A DNA stretch of 64,000 nt. Origin: Stercorarius parasiticus (lineage: Eukaryota > Chordata > Aves > Charadriiformes > Stercorariidae). Shown here one piece after another: positions 26,301 through 40,242 of the stretch; the stretch's first letter is position 1; each line of letters starts with the position of its first letter. The stretch covers positions 682,001-746,000 of the forward strand of contig VWZL01000166.1 in assembly GCA_013396915.1 (NCBI GenBank), written 5' to 3'. Position numbers and translations under genes: made by a program. The notes under the pieces are model-generated. The model was not told the DNA's origin. It was given only the letters and a program-made list of their open reading frames with translations, and did not search any database.

Positions 26301-27822
26301 TGAAATGAAGGATTCATGTCCAGAACCTTTGACAGAAAGAATCAACACAGATACTAGCCTTTACCAAAACATAGTGGAAATGAAATCATATTCTTCTTAT
26401 ATTGTTTCTTGTAATCAGATAATGGAACGATAACCCATCGATTTAAAAAAAAAATTCAGGAGATGTTGATATCACACCTACTGTGGCAGGAAAGGTAGAA
26501 AGGCTGGAAAGACCGGCCAATCAGGAATGCATTCGATATGAGCTCGGTATGTAACGTTTGTGAGTATACAGTTACATTGTGAACTCTGTCAGGGAAAAAA
26601 ACCGTTAACATTTAAACTGGAGGGCTTTAATTTGACAACAGAACTCACAGAATATAATAAAAGAGTGCATATGCCTAGTTGTAGGTTCTATTTCTTTATA
26701 AATGAGACTTTATATAATTTGAAGGAGGGTAACTGAAGTGTTCATGCCAAAAGTTACACTTGGGATATCCAGTTCCTTTGTACTGATCAAGCTGCAGTGT
26801 CTTAGATACCTAGCTGACCTTTTACAGAGGAAGTGAATAGTAAGTTATACCAATTTTTTCTATTAAAGACATGCTTTGTACATTGAATACATAATAGTTT
26901 ATAAAAAAGAAGAAAATATAAAACATTTTTTTTGTAAACTGAATTGTCACACCTTGTGAGAAATCAATACAGAAGCATAACCAATAATCAAGGCACCCTT
27001 GTGCCTGGTCCAGACAACAAAATTAAGATTGCATGTTTGTTCTTTCTCAGCTTCTTGTATGGAAGGATATTTATCTCATTCGTGTTTCCAGAGTCTGTGT
27101 GGAAGACTGCAGGAACTAAGCATGCATTTCTGTATCGTTTTTCAGTAGTTGCTGTCATGAGGATGGTACAACAGGAAGGGTTTTCTTGGGTTACTCTGAA
27201 TGGCCACCCATTCAAGCACATTTCAAAGAACTAAACAACTCTGTGTACCTGTAAGTGAAGAAGAAGGGGCAGCAAGATATGCCCTATCATCCCAGTCTTT
27301 GACATGGCCAGCCTGAGCTGTTGGCAGGATCCAAAGGAAGGTGTTTTCTGTGAAAGTGAAGAAACTGGGGACAGGGAAGGCTTCAGAATGCTGCCAGCTG
27401 TTCTAGTCCACCCATGGTGTTCTGTACTAGTTATTGAAGGGATGAGGGGGCATCATGTTTTCATTACAGTTTTCTGCATTATCCTTTCATAGTGTGAATC
27501 TGGCACGGGATGCGTGTGGGGTGCCTGGAGGCTCTTTTAGGCATATATCGGGCTGCTAGTGTGCTAAGGTTGTCAGAGCAGTAAATAAGAAGACTGCGCG
27601 CTGTATCTGGGCCACACAAAATGCTGTGGAAGGGTCAGCTCATGCTGTCTGGACCAGGCTTGTCCGTCAGAATTTCCCCTTAGCTTTTCAACTGAGCTTT
27701 GTTCTCAGGGCACTCCTGAGTGCATTTCATGTTGAAAGGATTGAGGCTGGTCAGGGAATTTGGCATCAAAGGATTGGACAGAGGCACTGGAATAACATGA
27801 TGTACTTACAAACCACTTACAG
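23387..27822. other. AT-rich non-coding DNA, no gene seen
   Basis: Unique-looking DNA lies between the CR1 copy and the second LTR-like copy. Open frames are short and unrecognised. One 14-base tandem duplication at 25513 is listed separately. Confidence 0.65.
25513..25540. repeat. 14-base tandem duplication
   Basis: ATAGGGATAAGGAA is repeated twice head to tail with no mismatches. The identity of the two units suggests a recent slippage or duplication event. Confidence 0.9.
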
Positions 27823-28160
27823 TGCATTAGGTGGAGGTGCCCAGGTGCTGGTGGGGGGCTGCAGGGGTCTCTGCGAGGACAGGTTGGGACTGCCTCATGT
27901 TGGACACAGCCAGTTCCAGACAGCTCCAGTGGACCAATTGCAGGACACAGCTGAATCTATTTTAATTGAGAATAAATTAAAGTTAATTTTCCCCAAGTTA
28001 AATCTGTCTCACCAGCAATAGTAAGTGGTAAGCAACATCCCTGTCTTTATATGAACCCATGAGGTTTTCATCCTATTTTCTCCCTCTGTCCTGCTGAGGA
28101 GGGAGATTGAGTAAGTGCCTGGGTGGGCTTTTGGCTGTTTGCCAAAGCTAACCCACCACA
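27823..28160 (+). mobile_element. LTR-like avian repeat, copy C (internal deletion)
   Basis: This is a second member of the family seen at 4990-5689, here on the plus strand. The left part shares GGGGGCTGCAGGGGTCTCTG with the minus strand of copy A. The right part shares AATCTATTTTAATTGA (27954-27969), the CCCCAAGTTAAATCTGTCT block, the GTAAGTGGTAAGCAACATCCCTGTC block and the terminal CCACCACA at 28153-28160. The GC-rich core of copy A (about 400 bases) is missing, with the junction near 27953. A long frame running through here shares the peptide GGCRGLCE with the minus-strand frame of copy A. That match reflects repeat homology rather than a host protein. Confidence 0.65.
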
Positions 28161-29454
28161 GGAAGTCTTCCTGTCTAATATTAGACAACACACCCACTAT
28201 GGACTATCTTCTCTTGGGGGTTACCTCTTCAGTTTTTAGAACTCTGTAAAACTCTGCAGATCGTGAGGCTGGAGACAGAGAGAGAGTGGAGAAGGGGAGA
28301 GAGTGGAGGAGAGAGCAAATATCAGGTCTAAATACTATTTCCAAACTGTATAAAAAAGGGTAGACCTCCAATGTCTGATTATCTTGGAAATGCCTGCCTA
28401 CCAATGAATTCAAGTTAGAAGGTACTTATGGTCATTTAAGGCAAAATTTTGTCTTGTAAAAAGCATGAATAAAATAATGTAACATTCTTAAAAATTCCTT
28501 AAATCTTATTTTCAGAAGTGTACATCATATACAATTCAGCTTGACAAAGAAAGCTAATCCAGGTACGTCCATATGGTAATGTGCTTTACAGGGTAGCCAG
28601 TTTAGATCTGAAAGCAATATAGCAATTAGTGACCTGCCACACCTGAGCTAATGTATCCTGACTTGCAGGATATTATTATTACCACATAGGCACATCAGTG
28701 ATGTGGCCAGGAGCAATCTCTGCCCCTCAAACCATTGAATAATGTATGCTGAAGGCTGTTTGGGGCTTAGACTCCATATAAGTTAATAGAACTTGTGTTT
28801 CTAAGTCTATTTGATGCCCCTAATCCCTGCCTCTGTTCAGCTACGAATATCTGAGAAAGTTAGCGCTTGTGATAGTCTGTTCTACAAACCTTCAAAAAAT
28901 AACTAGCCGCTGTTTCCCAGTGAATAGCCTTCAGCATTTCTCTGTCTTTTGCGATTCCCTGGGATTATAATAACTGCACATTCATTTAACTGGAAGATGT
29001 CATTAAAAAGAAAAAAAATAATAAGATGAAAATAAATCTGGATAGAATTAACAATACAACAATTAAACACAAGGTGAAGTTTGTAGTTATTAAATACTTT
29101 GTAGGTTTTTTGTCAATGAGTCACAGTATACCAGGAAGCTTTGAAAATAATAACTGTCCACAGCTGGAATGCAATGTTAGTGCCACCTTGACCCTGGATT
29201 TGCGTGTCATGATTGGGACGTGCAACTGAAAGGTAAGTTAGGTGGTGTGTGTCGCTTGTCAGCTCTTCAGAGAGCATGAGCATCACCTTGGACCTCAGTT
29301 AGAAAACTAGTGTCCATCAGTAGGCACAATTTTTCCCCACTTCTTGATTCTGAATGAACTTGTATAGAGGAAAGGGACCTCTAAAGGGAGAGAAACTGTT
29401 CTGTAGTCATAATGATGAAGAATTATAAAATCAGGGAGGCACTCCAAAGCATGA
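28161..29454. other. non-coding DNA between two LTR-like copies
   Basis: About 1.3 kb of mixed-composition DNA lies between the 3' ends of two oppositely oriented LTR-like copies. It includes the purine-rich tract at 28270-28316. There is no retroviral gene fragment in it, so the two copies do not flank a provirus. Confidence 0.6.
28270..28316. repeat. purine-rich tract (GA-rich)
   Basis: This is a G/A-rich stretch of GAGA and GTGGAG units. It is nearly all purine, broken only by single T and C bases. Confidence 0.8.
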
Positions 29455-29955
29455 AATGGTTGCTGACAGCCAAGCACCCACACAGCCGATCTCTCTCCTT
29501 CTCCACAGCAAGAAAGACAAGATAGCAAGAATTGTGGGTTGAAATAAAGACAGGGAGATCACTTACCAGTTACTGTCATGAGCAAAACAGACTCTACTTG
29601 GGGAATTTAACGTAATGTATTGCCAATTAATGTAAGTATTCAATTACCAATTCAGCTATTGGGAAAAAAAACAGGAAAGAAACATTACAAACACTAAGGG
29701 AGAACACACCCCTCCTCCATCCCCAGGGTTGACTCCACTCCAGACACATCTCCTCCTTCCTTGTTATCAGCAAAGGTTACACTCAGTCCCTTCAGTGAGG
29801 CAATGTGCATCTCAAGGAGAGGTTGTAGTCAGGACATAGCAGTTTTTCTCTGTTGCTCCTTCCTTCTCACTCTCCACAGGCTACAGTCCTTTTGGGAACA
29901 GCTGCTCCGCTGTGGAGAACCTCCTTCTCCTCCTCCTATAATTGCAGGGCACATG
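29455..29955 (-). mobile_element. LTR-like avian repeat, copy B (5' part missing)
   Basis: This is a third member of the family. The block GGTTGAAATAAAGACAGG, then GGGAGATCACTTACCAGTTAC near 29554 and AAAACAGACTCTACTTGGGG near 29585 matches copy A in the same orientation and copy C in reverse. The following C/T-rich part, with CTCCTTCC and GCTGCTCCGCTGTGGAG near 29905, corresponds to the CTCC..GCGG..CTCTCC core of copy A. It has fewer CpG sites than copy A. The element's 5' portion, containing the GGGGGCTGCAGGGG block, was not found. Ends are approximate. Confidence 0.6.
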
Positions 29956-31824
29956 ATCACATAGCATATTTGCGCAACAAAAACTTTGAAAATTAAATAA
30001 TTAATGTCAATGCTTTATTTGTTCTGATCTATTTTCATCTATATTCTGTGAAATACTGCAGCCTTGTAACATTGCAATTCATTTCACCTTATTTAAGCAG
30101 AGACTGCAATCTAAGATTTACAATGCATCCTTGTTCAAGGAGGTCCTGTGAATTCTGGGTACCATGGGCCGTTACAAACACAGACAAAAGGCATTCTAAG
30201 ATCTGTTGTACTTTAATTAGGTGAATGCTGAAATAAGTAACGACCTAGTAGCTGCATGTATCTGTTAGTCATGTGAAACCCTACAGTGCACTACAGATGG
30301 CTACTATTTTCCAAAAAATGTATTGTAAAACCTCAGTTCCTGATAGCAGATTTTTTTTCTCTGCTATCATATTGTACATGACTATACAGACCGTACAAAA
30401 TTGGTCCTGAACTTAACGTACCATCTAAAGCCTACAGTAGAGTCTGCAGTATGAGAGAATTAATTCAATTTGTCTTTAAATTAAAAACTATGACACTGCT
30501 CCATGGCTCCAAAATATTTCAGAACCTTTTGCAATATCACTGTCACAAACTATTGTGCCAAATTCCCTCACAGCTACACCCATAACAACAAATTATTTTC
30601 AAAGGAATTGCCCATGTGTAAATGAGAAAGTAATTTGGCTTGATGTGTTGGCTCCAACTGAAGAACACAGAGGCAAAGGGCTCTTTCCCTTCTCTTTTTG
30701 AATCTTAAGGTTGATACTCTAATTATTTTCAGAGCTACCTGGAGGAAAAGAAATGATAAGCACTGATTCTATTTGTCTCAACTGCTAAAAACAAAGAGAA
30801 GGAACAAAAGAGCGCTTAGTATTCTGTTTTGTAAACAAATGGTGAAAAATAGAGAAAAACAGTGGAATTCTAGAAATTAACCTAGAGATGTTGGATACAC
30901 TTTATACATTCTATATTGCTCTCAGTAAGTTTGCCATCTCCAGTACTGGTAATTTCTAATTATTATAGAAAATTACTCTGGAAATGGTTGTAGGAAGAAA
31001 TCACATCCACTAGACATGTCGAGCCCAGACATCTTTTCTTTGGAAACAAAATTAGAGTACCGGTAAGATGGGGTGGGAGACTACCACATACTCATACTGC
31101 AGACTACATCTGGCCTGCCCCAAAAAGGAAAACTCCCAGTGTTATAGAAGTCCATATGATCAGGGTTTGTTGGCAATGCAGTACTTTTCTACCTAGCACA
31201 TAAATATGCAGTTTTAGCCTTCCTAATATTTCCTTCCTCAACAAGTCCTGAAATGATCCAGGATCTAACTTAGAAAACACACAGCACTTATCCAAAGTCA
31301 AGGCTTTTTATCTTTTCTCATATGGAGTAACTAGACATTAAGCTATTACACCAATTAAGGGCTGTTTCAAGGAACCTGAGTTCACAGCTAGAGCAGAGGC
31401 TCATTCTGATTTGCATTCATAATAGTGGCACAGTTTGCCAAAGATCAACTTGGACAAGACATCTTCCTGGATGATACAGCAATTCCTGCAAGATGTCTAG
31501 GAGAGAGTGAATGAACTAGGAGACGAATCTGGAAGTGCTTTCTTCAGTACATAGAAGCTGCTAGTGATAGAGAAACACTCTAACTAGTGAGTCTGAGAAA
31601 ACTTCATGTGAGAAAAATAAGATCTTTTCATTTCTTGAGTTCAGTGGCTCAGAACAGGCAGAAGGGAACTGATGGAGATAAGGAAATCTTTTGTTAAAGG
31701 AAATATTGAAGTGTTTTTTCTGTTCTCTGGCCAGCTGAGAGTTCACTATCAAAAAAAACCATCATATATTTTCTGTGATGGGAGCTATGCAAGGAAAAGA
31801 TAAAGAGGGGACAACTTCTCTTGC

Positions 31825-31840
31825 AAAAAAAAAAAAAAAA
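31825..31840 (+). repeat. A homopolymer
   Basis: A run of about 16 uninterrupted A bases. No retroelement body is visible upstream. Confidence 0.85.
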
Positions 31841-34800
31841 GGAAACTGTATAACCAAGAAAAACAATGAAATCTCATTCACACAAGTGGAAAAAAAACCA
31901 CAAAACCTTCTAAGCTACTTTTATTCGTGAGAAACTATAAAACATTACAGTGAAATACTGACAGATTCCAGAACTAAACTTAAACTTCTTAATGATAATA
32001 ATGCTGTAAAACAGCAGGAAGGAAAAGATACTGCCGCACAAACGCAGGGCTGTTTCCTCCTTCCAGTGCTGTTTAAGCTGGAGGAAAACTTTATCACTTT
32101 ACCACTTTACATAACAATTTTTGGATCTGATCTTTCACTTCTTATAATTGCCACATCATTACATATAGTGGGCTGATTTCCTATCTTGACATCAGTGCAA
32201 CTCAGAAGTAACTCCAGTCAATTGAATTATACTACCATAAAACTCAGCTTGAGATCAGAATCCAACCCTATTTCATTAGACAGCACTTAATATATTAAGG
32301 AGTTTATTAAAAGCAGAATGTGGAAAACGTAAGCATACAAAGTGTTTCGTACATTTGAAAGGTTTGTCTTAACCCCCATGATAATTTTCAATGCTTCCAT
32401 TAGAATTCATTTTTCAGTAGCAAAACTGCACACCATACTGTGAAAATAGACCTATCTCCATAATTTTTGCTTTTAAATAAGCAAATAAAAATGGATAATT
32501 ATTGAATCTTCAATGAATTTAGATAACTGGTGACTCAGCTGTCGTGTTTGAGTTTCCTTTGCAAGGGACTGTATGATTAAAGGCACAAGAAATTCTGTCA
32601 CTGACACCAGTAACCAGGCTCAGTGTCTTACTGTGAATTTACTTAGAGCACTGGCAATTATTTGTTTAGTTTCTTTTTTGTTTATATTTATGCATTGAGT
32701 GCAAAATGCCTCTGCCTTTAATGTGAAGTAAAAGTTATATCTTCCTGGTGGCATTTCTTACATACATAAAGATGGAAAAAGGCTCAGCTGCCTCCTCTAC
32801 TCCCCCTTTAGGTTCACAGGCTCTTTCTGTCCGAAGACTTTTGTTTGCTTCAAAGTACTGACCAAACCAAAGGTCAGAGGTAATGTATTTGCACAGATAG
32901 TGATCTTCATACTTCAGATGACCAAAACTGTTCAAAAGACAGAAAAGAAACTTAGTTATAAAAATCCTGAATTAACCACTGCCTGAAACTCTTTATTCTG
33001 TTTCAGAAAACCATAGCCTCATATGCACCAAAGCTACTTCCTGTGTGTTTTGTCTTGTTCTCTGTTGTTATTGATAGACATAAGATGTTTCCGACTCGGA
33101 AAGCGGACACACCTACCTGAAGATGATGGACTTAAGTGCTTGAGTGCTACTCTAGTCCTTGATTCTCCAACAAGAAGTTCTTGGGCTTCTCCAGCAGTAG
33201 ATTCTTAAACCCCTGCCTTTATACATGCTCCCTCTTATAAATACTTGCGGCTTAGTTGAGACCTGTGGGGTAGCAATGTCTAGCTCAGGTCATCAGTGTT
33301 GAAATGACTTTGATTTGGCATGCTTCCTCCTGGAATGTTGTCTGTGAAAACAAACTAGGCTGGATTTTTCAGTTCTTAGCTTGTAGGGAAAAAAAAAGAA
33401 GACATGTTACTTTGAGTCAGTACCATATTTATTTATTTATTCTCTTGTAGTCTTAAGACTTAAAAGTCATATGGTATTTCTGTATGCATGCATCCCTGAA
33501 GGGAACAAAAGGGACTAACTAGAACCCTTTAACTGCATCTGCTCTGTTTATCGTTAGTAGAATCTTTAGCCTTGAAGCAGGACCCGCACTGTACAACTTC
33601 ATGCAATTGCCATGGGACCTAGAGTCAGGAGACAATTTTCAATATAATAGAGCTTGCACCAGTAAAAAATGGGGGACACTTGCATCTACAAATATTTTTC
33701 ATTTTTAGTATGGAGTAAAAAGCATATAACTTTGCATAGCTACGATGTTACATGTATTGGAGTCACTTAAAAAAAAAAAGCAAGGACTCCAAATTTTGTA
33801 ACATAAAGGACAACTGTCATAAAGTAAACCACCAAAATTTCAGCAATAGGTCTTAAAATGGTTCTCAAAGTTCTAGCTGCAGTTTCACAAGGCCATTAGA
33901 AGAGACAAAGAATGCAGAAAGTCAGATTGGGAGCTCTGTGGCAAGAACATGACATTGAAGAATTCTGTCTACAGTATAGCTTTCAATGTGTTCGAGAGAA
34001 ATCTACAGCCAGACCCTCAGATACGTTGACTACAGCTGGTCATGTCTGCAAAGCAGAAGGCTAGAACAAAAGATATGCAAAACAGATGAGATAACAATTG
34101 GAAACTTTTAAGAATTGGACTTTTACAACATTTCTGCCGTATATGATATATGTGTAAAGAAGTTATCAATAATAATTTCCCCCACCTGTGTAATAATTTT
34201 TTTCCATTTACCTATTGTTAGAACCAGAGAGAAAATGTAGTCCTTTTTTCTGTACCTACGACTTGACTAAACAGTGTAAAATAATATGTCAAGCTTTTCA
34301 GGTACTGTGGTCTCAATTTTAGGGGCATTTAAAGTTCTGGGAACAAAATGACAGTTCAAAAAGGCTTCCATATGGAACATACTCCATGAAGTAACAGACT
34401 AGTGAAAGTGTCTTTTTTCTGTTACTCCTCCTCTCCTGCAAATATACAGTAAGTCTCTTTAGAATACTGCAGGGCAAACAGCAAAGTTTGAAAATCATAG
34501 GTAAGTTGCATGCACACAATGGACCATGACAAATTTCACAGTTCTTAATTCATTAGCTATTCTTTATTTATCATGTATTCTGATGGATGAGAAAGGTGAA
34601 TTTTTTCCTGCAATCAATATATCTTTTTATACCATAGTATATTAATGACCCTATTTACTTGAAAAGTAAAAGAATCTTTAACTTTTACTGGGAAAAAAGC
34701 AAAGGCAAATATTATCTTGGTTGCTTAAATATATAGCTATCTCTCTATAAAAAAAGTGAACTGTTGTTCAGAAATCTGATTATCTGCAAATTTCAGCCCA

Positions 34801-35467
34801 ACCAACACCTTTGATTAAGGAGCAGCCATAAAAAAGCACACAGCGTGGGCTAACTAATGGTATTCTCACAAAAGAAAATCCCTACCTGTCATGTGAACAG
34901 AGATGATTCCTCAGGCACCAAGTGAGAGAAGAGTTCTGAGCTATTGGCTGAATGTGCTTGGTACTTTTGCCCATCAATGAATAGATGTCTACCTTTACAC
35001 ATCCAGTCATTTGAACATCTATGGCGGTGTTATTTGTGAAAGACAAAACATATGTGTATAGTAAACTTTCTTAGAGCTTTATAGGTCCTTTTAATAAATT
35101 TGGTCCTTGTATAGTACCCAAAGTACAAGTCATAAGTAGAGAATTATCACAGTTCTTGGTTGCACCAAACATAAGGAACAGCAAAAAAAAGGAGAGGCAA
35201 AGAGAAGAATTCCCTATAATCTCATTAATTAATAATTTAATAATTTAACATATCAGATGACAAACGAGCTACATATGTGTCAGAAGAAGTGGATTTGGTA
35301 GGAAAAAAAAGTGAATAATACAGATTTATAATAACATTAAGTCTCCCTACCCCCTGCTGTATGCCCTTATGCTTCCTAGTGATAATTGTCCTTATTCAAG
35401 ATGCAGCTCAAGATGTGTGCTGTAACACACTCAGCTGGGCTTCTGGAGTGCACATTGTTCCCCCCAA

Positions 35468-35479
35468 TTTTTTTTTTTT
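35468..35479 (+). repeat. T homopolymer
   Basis: A run of about 12 T bases following CCCCCCAA. Confidence 0.8.
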
Positions 35480-37450
35480 AAGTTCTTGGTAACACAATGT
35501 TATTTTTCCTGATTGTGTCTGTATTTTTTTAAACAAGCTCTCAATAAGTCACTGCAATTGGCATGACAAGCTTTTTAAGGAGAAGCCATCATGTTTCCTA
35601 TTCCAGAGAAAATAAAACAGTAAATTCCATCTTTTTCTAACAAGACTTTGTTAGACTGACTGTTACAATGAAGTTGATGGTTTAGGGGGTTTTCTTTTTT
35701 TTTCTGCAGCATTACTACATAAAGACCTTCTTCTGCAAGATATTCTGTATAAGTCCAAGAGAACAATTTGCAAGACAGCCTAAGCTAGAGTTTGAACATA
35801 ACTTATCTAAGCCAGAGAGATCCCTCTACATCCTCCATGCTTTGTAATCCAATCACTCACACGAAGAAGACACTTTCTCTGAAACCATAGGCTATAACGC
35901 AGAGAAATATTAGGCAGATACTTAGCAGAAATTAATAGTCAGTTTGTGTTGCTTCGCTTTCCATAGTAAAATGTTAACAAACAGGTTCTTGTTTCTTCAT
36001 GTCCATGATCTTTAAGAGAGATTATTTTCTGACAGTTTTCTTCTCACTTCATAAGGTTTCTTTGCAAGTCTTCATGCCTGGAACTGAAAATCTAAAACAC
36101 ACTGTTCACCTGATTCTTTCTTCTGTCCCCCTTCCAACTGAACTTCTGTCTGACATGGCCAGGTCCAAAGTGGGTACTATAGATGTGAAGATGAAGATCA
36201 AGTTATAAAAATACAGGAGTGCTTCCTCCCTTTTTCTTGCAAGACTCCCACTTCTCATCCTGTACTACCAGAAATATAACAAAGACTCATGACATGGAAC
36301 AAAAACACAAAAAGGGACACGAACTCAGAAACAGTTGGACAGAAAGTGAGGAGGGTTAAGGTAATTTCTGGAAAAAGGGGGAATATGACAGAGACATGAG
36401 AGTGAGTCCTGGGAGGAATGACATAATAGAAATATACTAAAATCTGGTAAGAACATCCCTCAGGGCAGATGTTCAGATCACATTTTTCAGGCACTGAAGG
36501 AGCAGATAGTCATTCAAAACTTCCTTCCATATTGCACTTTAGAAAGCCAGTAAATCCCTTGAGAAGAAAGTGATATTTATCAGAAATAACAGTACCAGCA
36601 CAGGCTACTTATTTATACAATTCCATGGGCATCAAGGAAGACTTGAAGCTTTCAGGAGAATTGAAGAACTAGAGTTCACTTCACACTGAAGTTCAGAGCA
36701 ATCCCCGAGTTGTATTTTCCACTGCTTAGGCAGAACTTCAAGTCAAATTCTCAGGATGATTAAATCACCATCAAAAAGATCATGCAAACCTTCTCAATCT
36801 TATTCTTCATCCTTAAAGATTGCTATTCCCATGCTTATTCTGTTGTCACCCATTTTTTACTCTGTCTTCAGCAGTGACTTCGACTGGTCCCAAAAGCTCT
36901 GAACTTTTTTCAGAATACACCTGGGAGAGTCTTATTCAAACCAGGGAAAATTATAAGTGGCTTTGAGAATAAAAGACATGGAGAAGAAAACACTTCACAA
37001 GTAGAAATCTTAGCTCGGCATGATAAGTTTCCCAGGTCTACAGAAATATGGATGCTGTAGAAGCTGAGGGATATAACAGGAAAAGAAGGAGGAATTACCT
37101 AAAGATAACTGAATAGTAAGCAAGTGAATGTTTTTTAATAGTCACTATTTTCTAATTGAAATTTCAGTGTGATTTCTATCTGTACCTCCTATGTACTTGG
37201 ACTTCACAAGAGGTTGTACTCTGCTGTCTGTGTAAGTTTCATTTGAGAGCTCTCTGGGCCTTCGACTGGCTTCTGATGCACAAACAAGGATGAAGAGTCT
37301 TTGAAGCTCAGCAGTACAAATATTGTAATCCACTGATTCATCATCATCCTACAGCAATCTGTTCTCCATAGGACCTGCCAGTCCTTCTCTCTCATTGTTG
37401 CTGTCTCTGTGTCGTATTCCTAGACATACTCAAAAGCTCTGATTGTCAGA

Positions 37451-37468
37451 CCTCCTCCTCCTCCTCCT
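37451..37468. repeat. (CCT)6 microsatellite
   Basis: Six perfect CCT units lie in AT-rich DNA. Confidence 0.95.
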
Positions 37469-40242
37469 AAAACGGAGTAATATGAACACTCACCTATTTT
37501 ATACTGCCTTTTAACACTAATATTCTGGCCTCACATCCCACTTAGAAAAATATTTTGAAACCTGTCAGTCCAGGTGCCAGAGAAATTAAAAAAACCTTGG
37601 AGATCATGATAGCATCTAGCCAATCCTTGGAAAAGAGGTGTTGTCAGAACTCTGTAGAGCTTTCCTGAATTTACACTTTTTGTCAGTAATATCACCTGCA
37701 CTTGAATACAAAATAAAACAAACATAAACATCTGCTCACTTTATATAAAGAATATAACCCATTTCCCAATCACTTCTTTGGAGATCTATCATGTCTATTT
37801 TTTTGTACGTCTAATTTTCTTTCTTCTTTTTCTCTCTTTATTTTGCCAACACACATCTCTATACGTACAAAACAGTGCTCAGATCTCTTCTGCCCAATGC
37901 TGAGTCCACCTCTGAAATCAGGCCTAGTTGCACTACTTCCCCAGTGGTGTTCTGATCTCGATGCAGGCTTCTCAGTACTGATCTTTGTGCTGACAAGTTG
38001 ATGTCATGGCACAGAGCTCAGCTACTCTCTCAGCTCTCCCTTTCTCACACGCTCAAGCTTACTTAACTCTCTCACTCTTAGTAACTTGCTTTTTCCTAAA
38101 TTCTCAGACAACTGTTCATCTCTTCAGGTTTCATTAGGTCTCATACTGATTTTGCAGTGATGGATTTTTCCCCAGCAGGGTGACATAACAGCACAGAACA
38201 GAAGTGCTGTCTTTTGCTTTCCCTTTCCATTATATACGTAGCCAATAGCTTAGTTGTTAAGCTTCAAATATCCATAGAGAATTAGTCTTCCCTGACTCTT
38301 TCATTCTTACGTGATCAAGACATTTAGTGTCACCTCTTTGTGGAATAGCACTGACTATACAATTCACCAGTTAGAGATTGATATTTAGGCTCAGTGTTTA
38401 AAAAAAGCAGTTCATGTTCCTGGTTTCAGATATTATCACCTAACAGGCCAATCCAGATCTGTATCTTCCTTTCATTAAAATAAAGTATATTATAAATTAC
38501 TCTGTATAATTTTGTAAGAGTCTGCTGGCATAACATATTATGCATCTAAGTCCATTTAAATCATAAAATAAAATTTAGTATGCAAAGACTTTTTTCTCTT
38601 ATGTGCAATGTAGGAAAACCAACATCTCTCCCGCAGATGCCAACTGGATGAACCACGGAATTACAAATCCCAGTTCTTTAGCAGTTGTGGGTGAAATCTC
38701 ATATTTTAAGTGTGGGAATACATTGCTGGCTTTTGTAATAATTAAGGAGTCATAATTTTTCAGCAGCTGTAGCAATGCACAGTATAACCATAAAGCGATT
38801 TAGCTTAGACTTTTCAAAGGTGGTATTAACACATGCCCTCCCCTTAGACACTGTTTACTACCATTTGAGTCTGCTAGGTAGTTTATATGTATTAAAAGAC
38901 AATTCTTGGAAGGAATGCAAATGGGCCTCATTAACTCCAGGAGACTGATGCTCTGGGCTGGGTGTTTAAGTGTCACAGAAACATTAAGAGCAAGGTTGTT
39001 TATTATTGTTAATTAGGTGAGGAGTTGCAGCAAATCACTGTTGATGGAGTTATCTCTAAACAGGATTGAAATAAACCACATTCTATACCCTTTGCTTTGT
39101 ATTAATGGTGAGACAGTCTTCCAGAGGCACAACTTTCTGCTTTATTACAAGAACTGCTGCAGATGGTTTAAAATTATATTCAAGCATTTGCAGTCTTTTG
39201 TTTTTCCAAACACTACTTTGAGCTGCAAATTTCTTAGTGAGACTATGGAAAGATAGATGGTGTATAGGCACAAGTTGATTAGAATATCACTGAAAAACAA
39301 TCTTATTTTCACTTTACATACTATTTTCTATATAAAACCTTTGCAACATGACCTCGTTCACCCATGTGACAAAATTCTGGTCATCCTTTCTTTGTTAAGT
39401 TCTAGTTTTTCCATGTTTTAGAGAAGGGAAATGAAAGCTGAGAGGTCAGTACTGATTCAAGGTATAAGCTTTTGAAAAAATAGTTTGCACTTGCTGTGTA
39501 GAAACCAGCTGGGTGTCTATACCTATATTCTTCAATATTCTGCCAATATTGGATGCTCCCTAGGCTGGAACAGCAAGAATTTTCTTTGTAGTTTTAGGAA
39601 GTTTTGGCTATGGCCTGGTTAGTATCTTCATGCAGGCATCACAACCGAGAGTAGCAAATTCATCTTTTCTAGCTCTCACTGCCACAGTTGCAGACATCTT
39701 AACAATTTAAAAGAGGAGCTGCCTAGACTGAATGCAGATGATGGGAGTAAGAAGAATGGAATGAAACAAGTAATTGAGAAGAGGTGCCAGATACCGGGAA
39801 CCAGAGAGTACAGCTACCTGGGCTGCGAAAACAATGGAAAGCAGCAAATGGCTGAGTACCTTAGAAGAGTTTGTGACCAGACAGGAAGCTGAAGAAAAAG
39901 CTGGGAAAGAAGAATGAGACTTGGAGTTGATGGAGGGATAGGAGCCAGACATGATGCTAGAAAAACTGAGAGTTACAGAGCAAAGAGAGCAGGACAGTTT
40001 GTTTAATACCGATGAGTTGGAAATGACAGGACACTGATCTGATTTTACCTTAAGGCAGTGTATAGGGTTTCAAAACATACTTGAGGTCATAGAGGACCTA
40101 TCTTGAAGTTCCAAGCTTCCTATATCTAAACGGTCTTTCAAATTCTGCTCTAAAGCAAGTTCTGAAGTTCAAACTTGCTCTACACTGAGACTGGATGTAC
40201 AGACACACCTGAACAGTAAATGAGACCTGAGATATAAGGCAG

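Larger units (their letters stand above)
29956..40242. other. AT-rich non-coding DNA, no gene seen
   Basis: This is the longest repeat-poor stretch of the window. It contains homopolymers near 31825 and 35468, a CCT microsatellite at 37451 and only short unrecognised frames. The section around 38.7-39.25 kb is compositionally even and would be a reasonable place to test for conserved non-coding elements, but nothing in it identifies a function. Confidence 0.65.

Noticed and set aside
27626..28021. 131-codon plus-strand frame
   Set aside because: Its second half is the LTR-like copy C, sharing GGCRGLCE with the minus strand of copy A. The first half has no recognisable domain.
27823..29955. 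paired LTRs of a provirus
   Set aside because: The two copies are in opposite orientation and the 1.3 kb between them has no retroviral gene text, so they are independent insertions.
33449..33460. perfect palindrome AGTCTTAAGACT
   Set aside because: Twelve-base palindromes are expected about 15 times in a window of this size.
12203..38990. 15-base string GTGTTTAAGTGTCAC found near 12205 and 38967
   Set aside because: About one or two repeated 15-mers are expected by chance in 64 kb. The TTAAGTG core resembles an NKX-type site but gives no support by itself.
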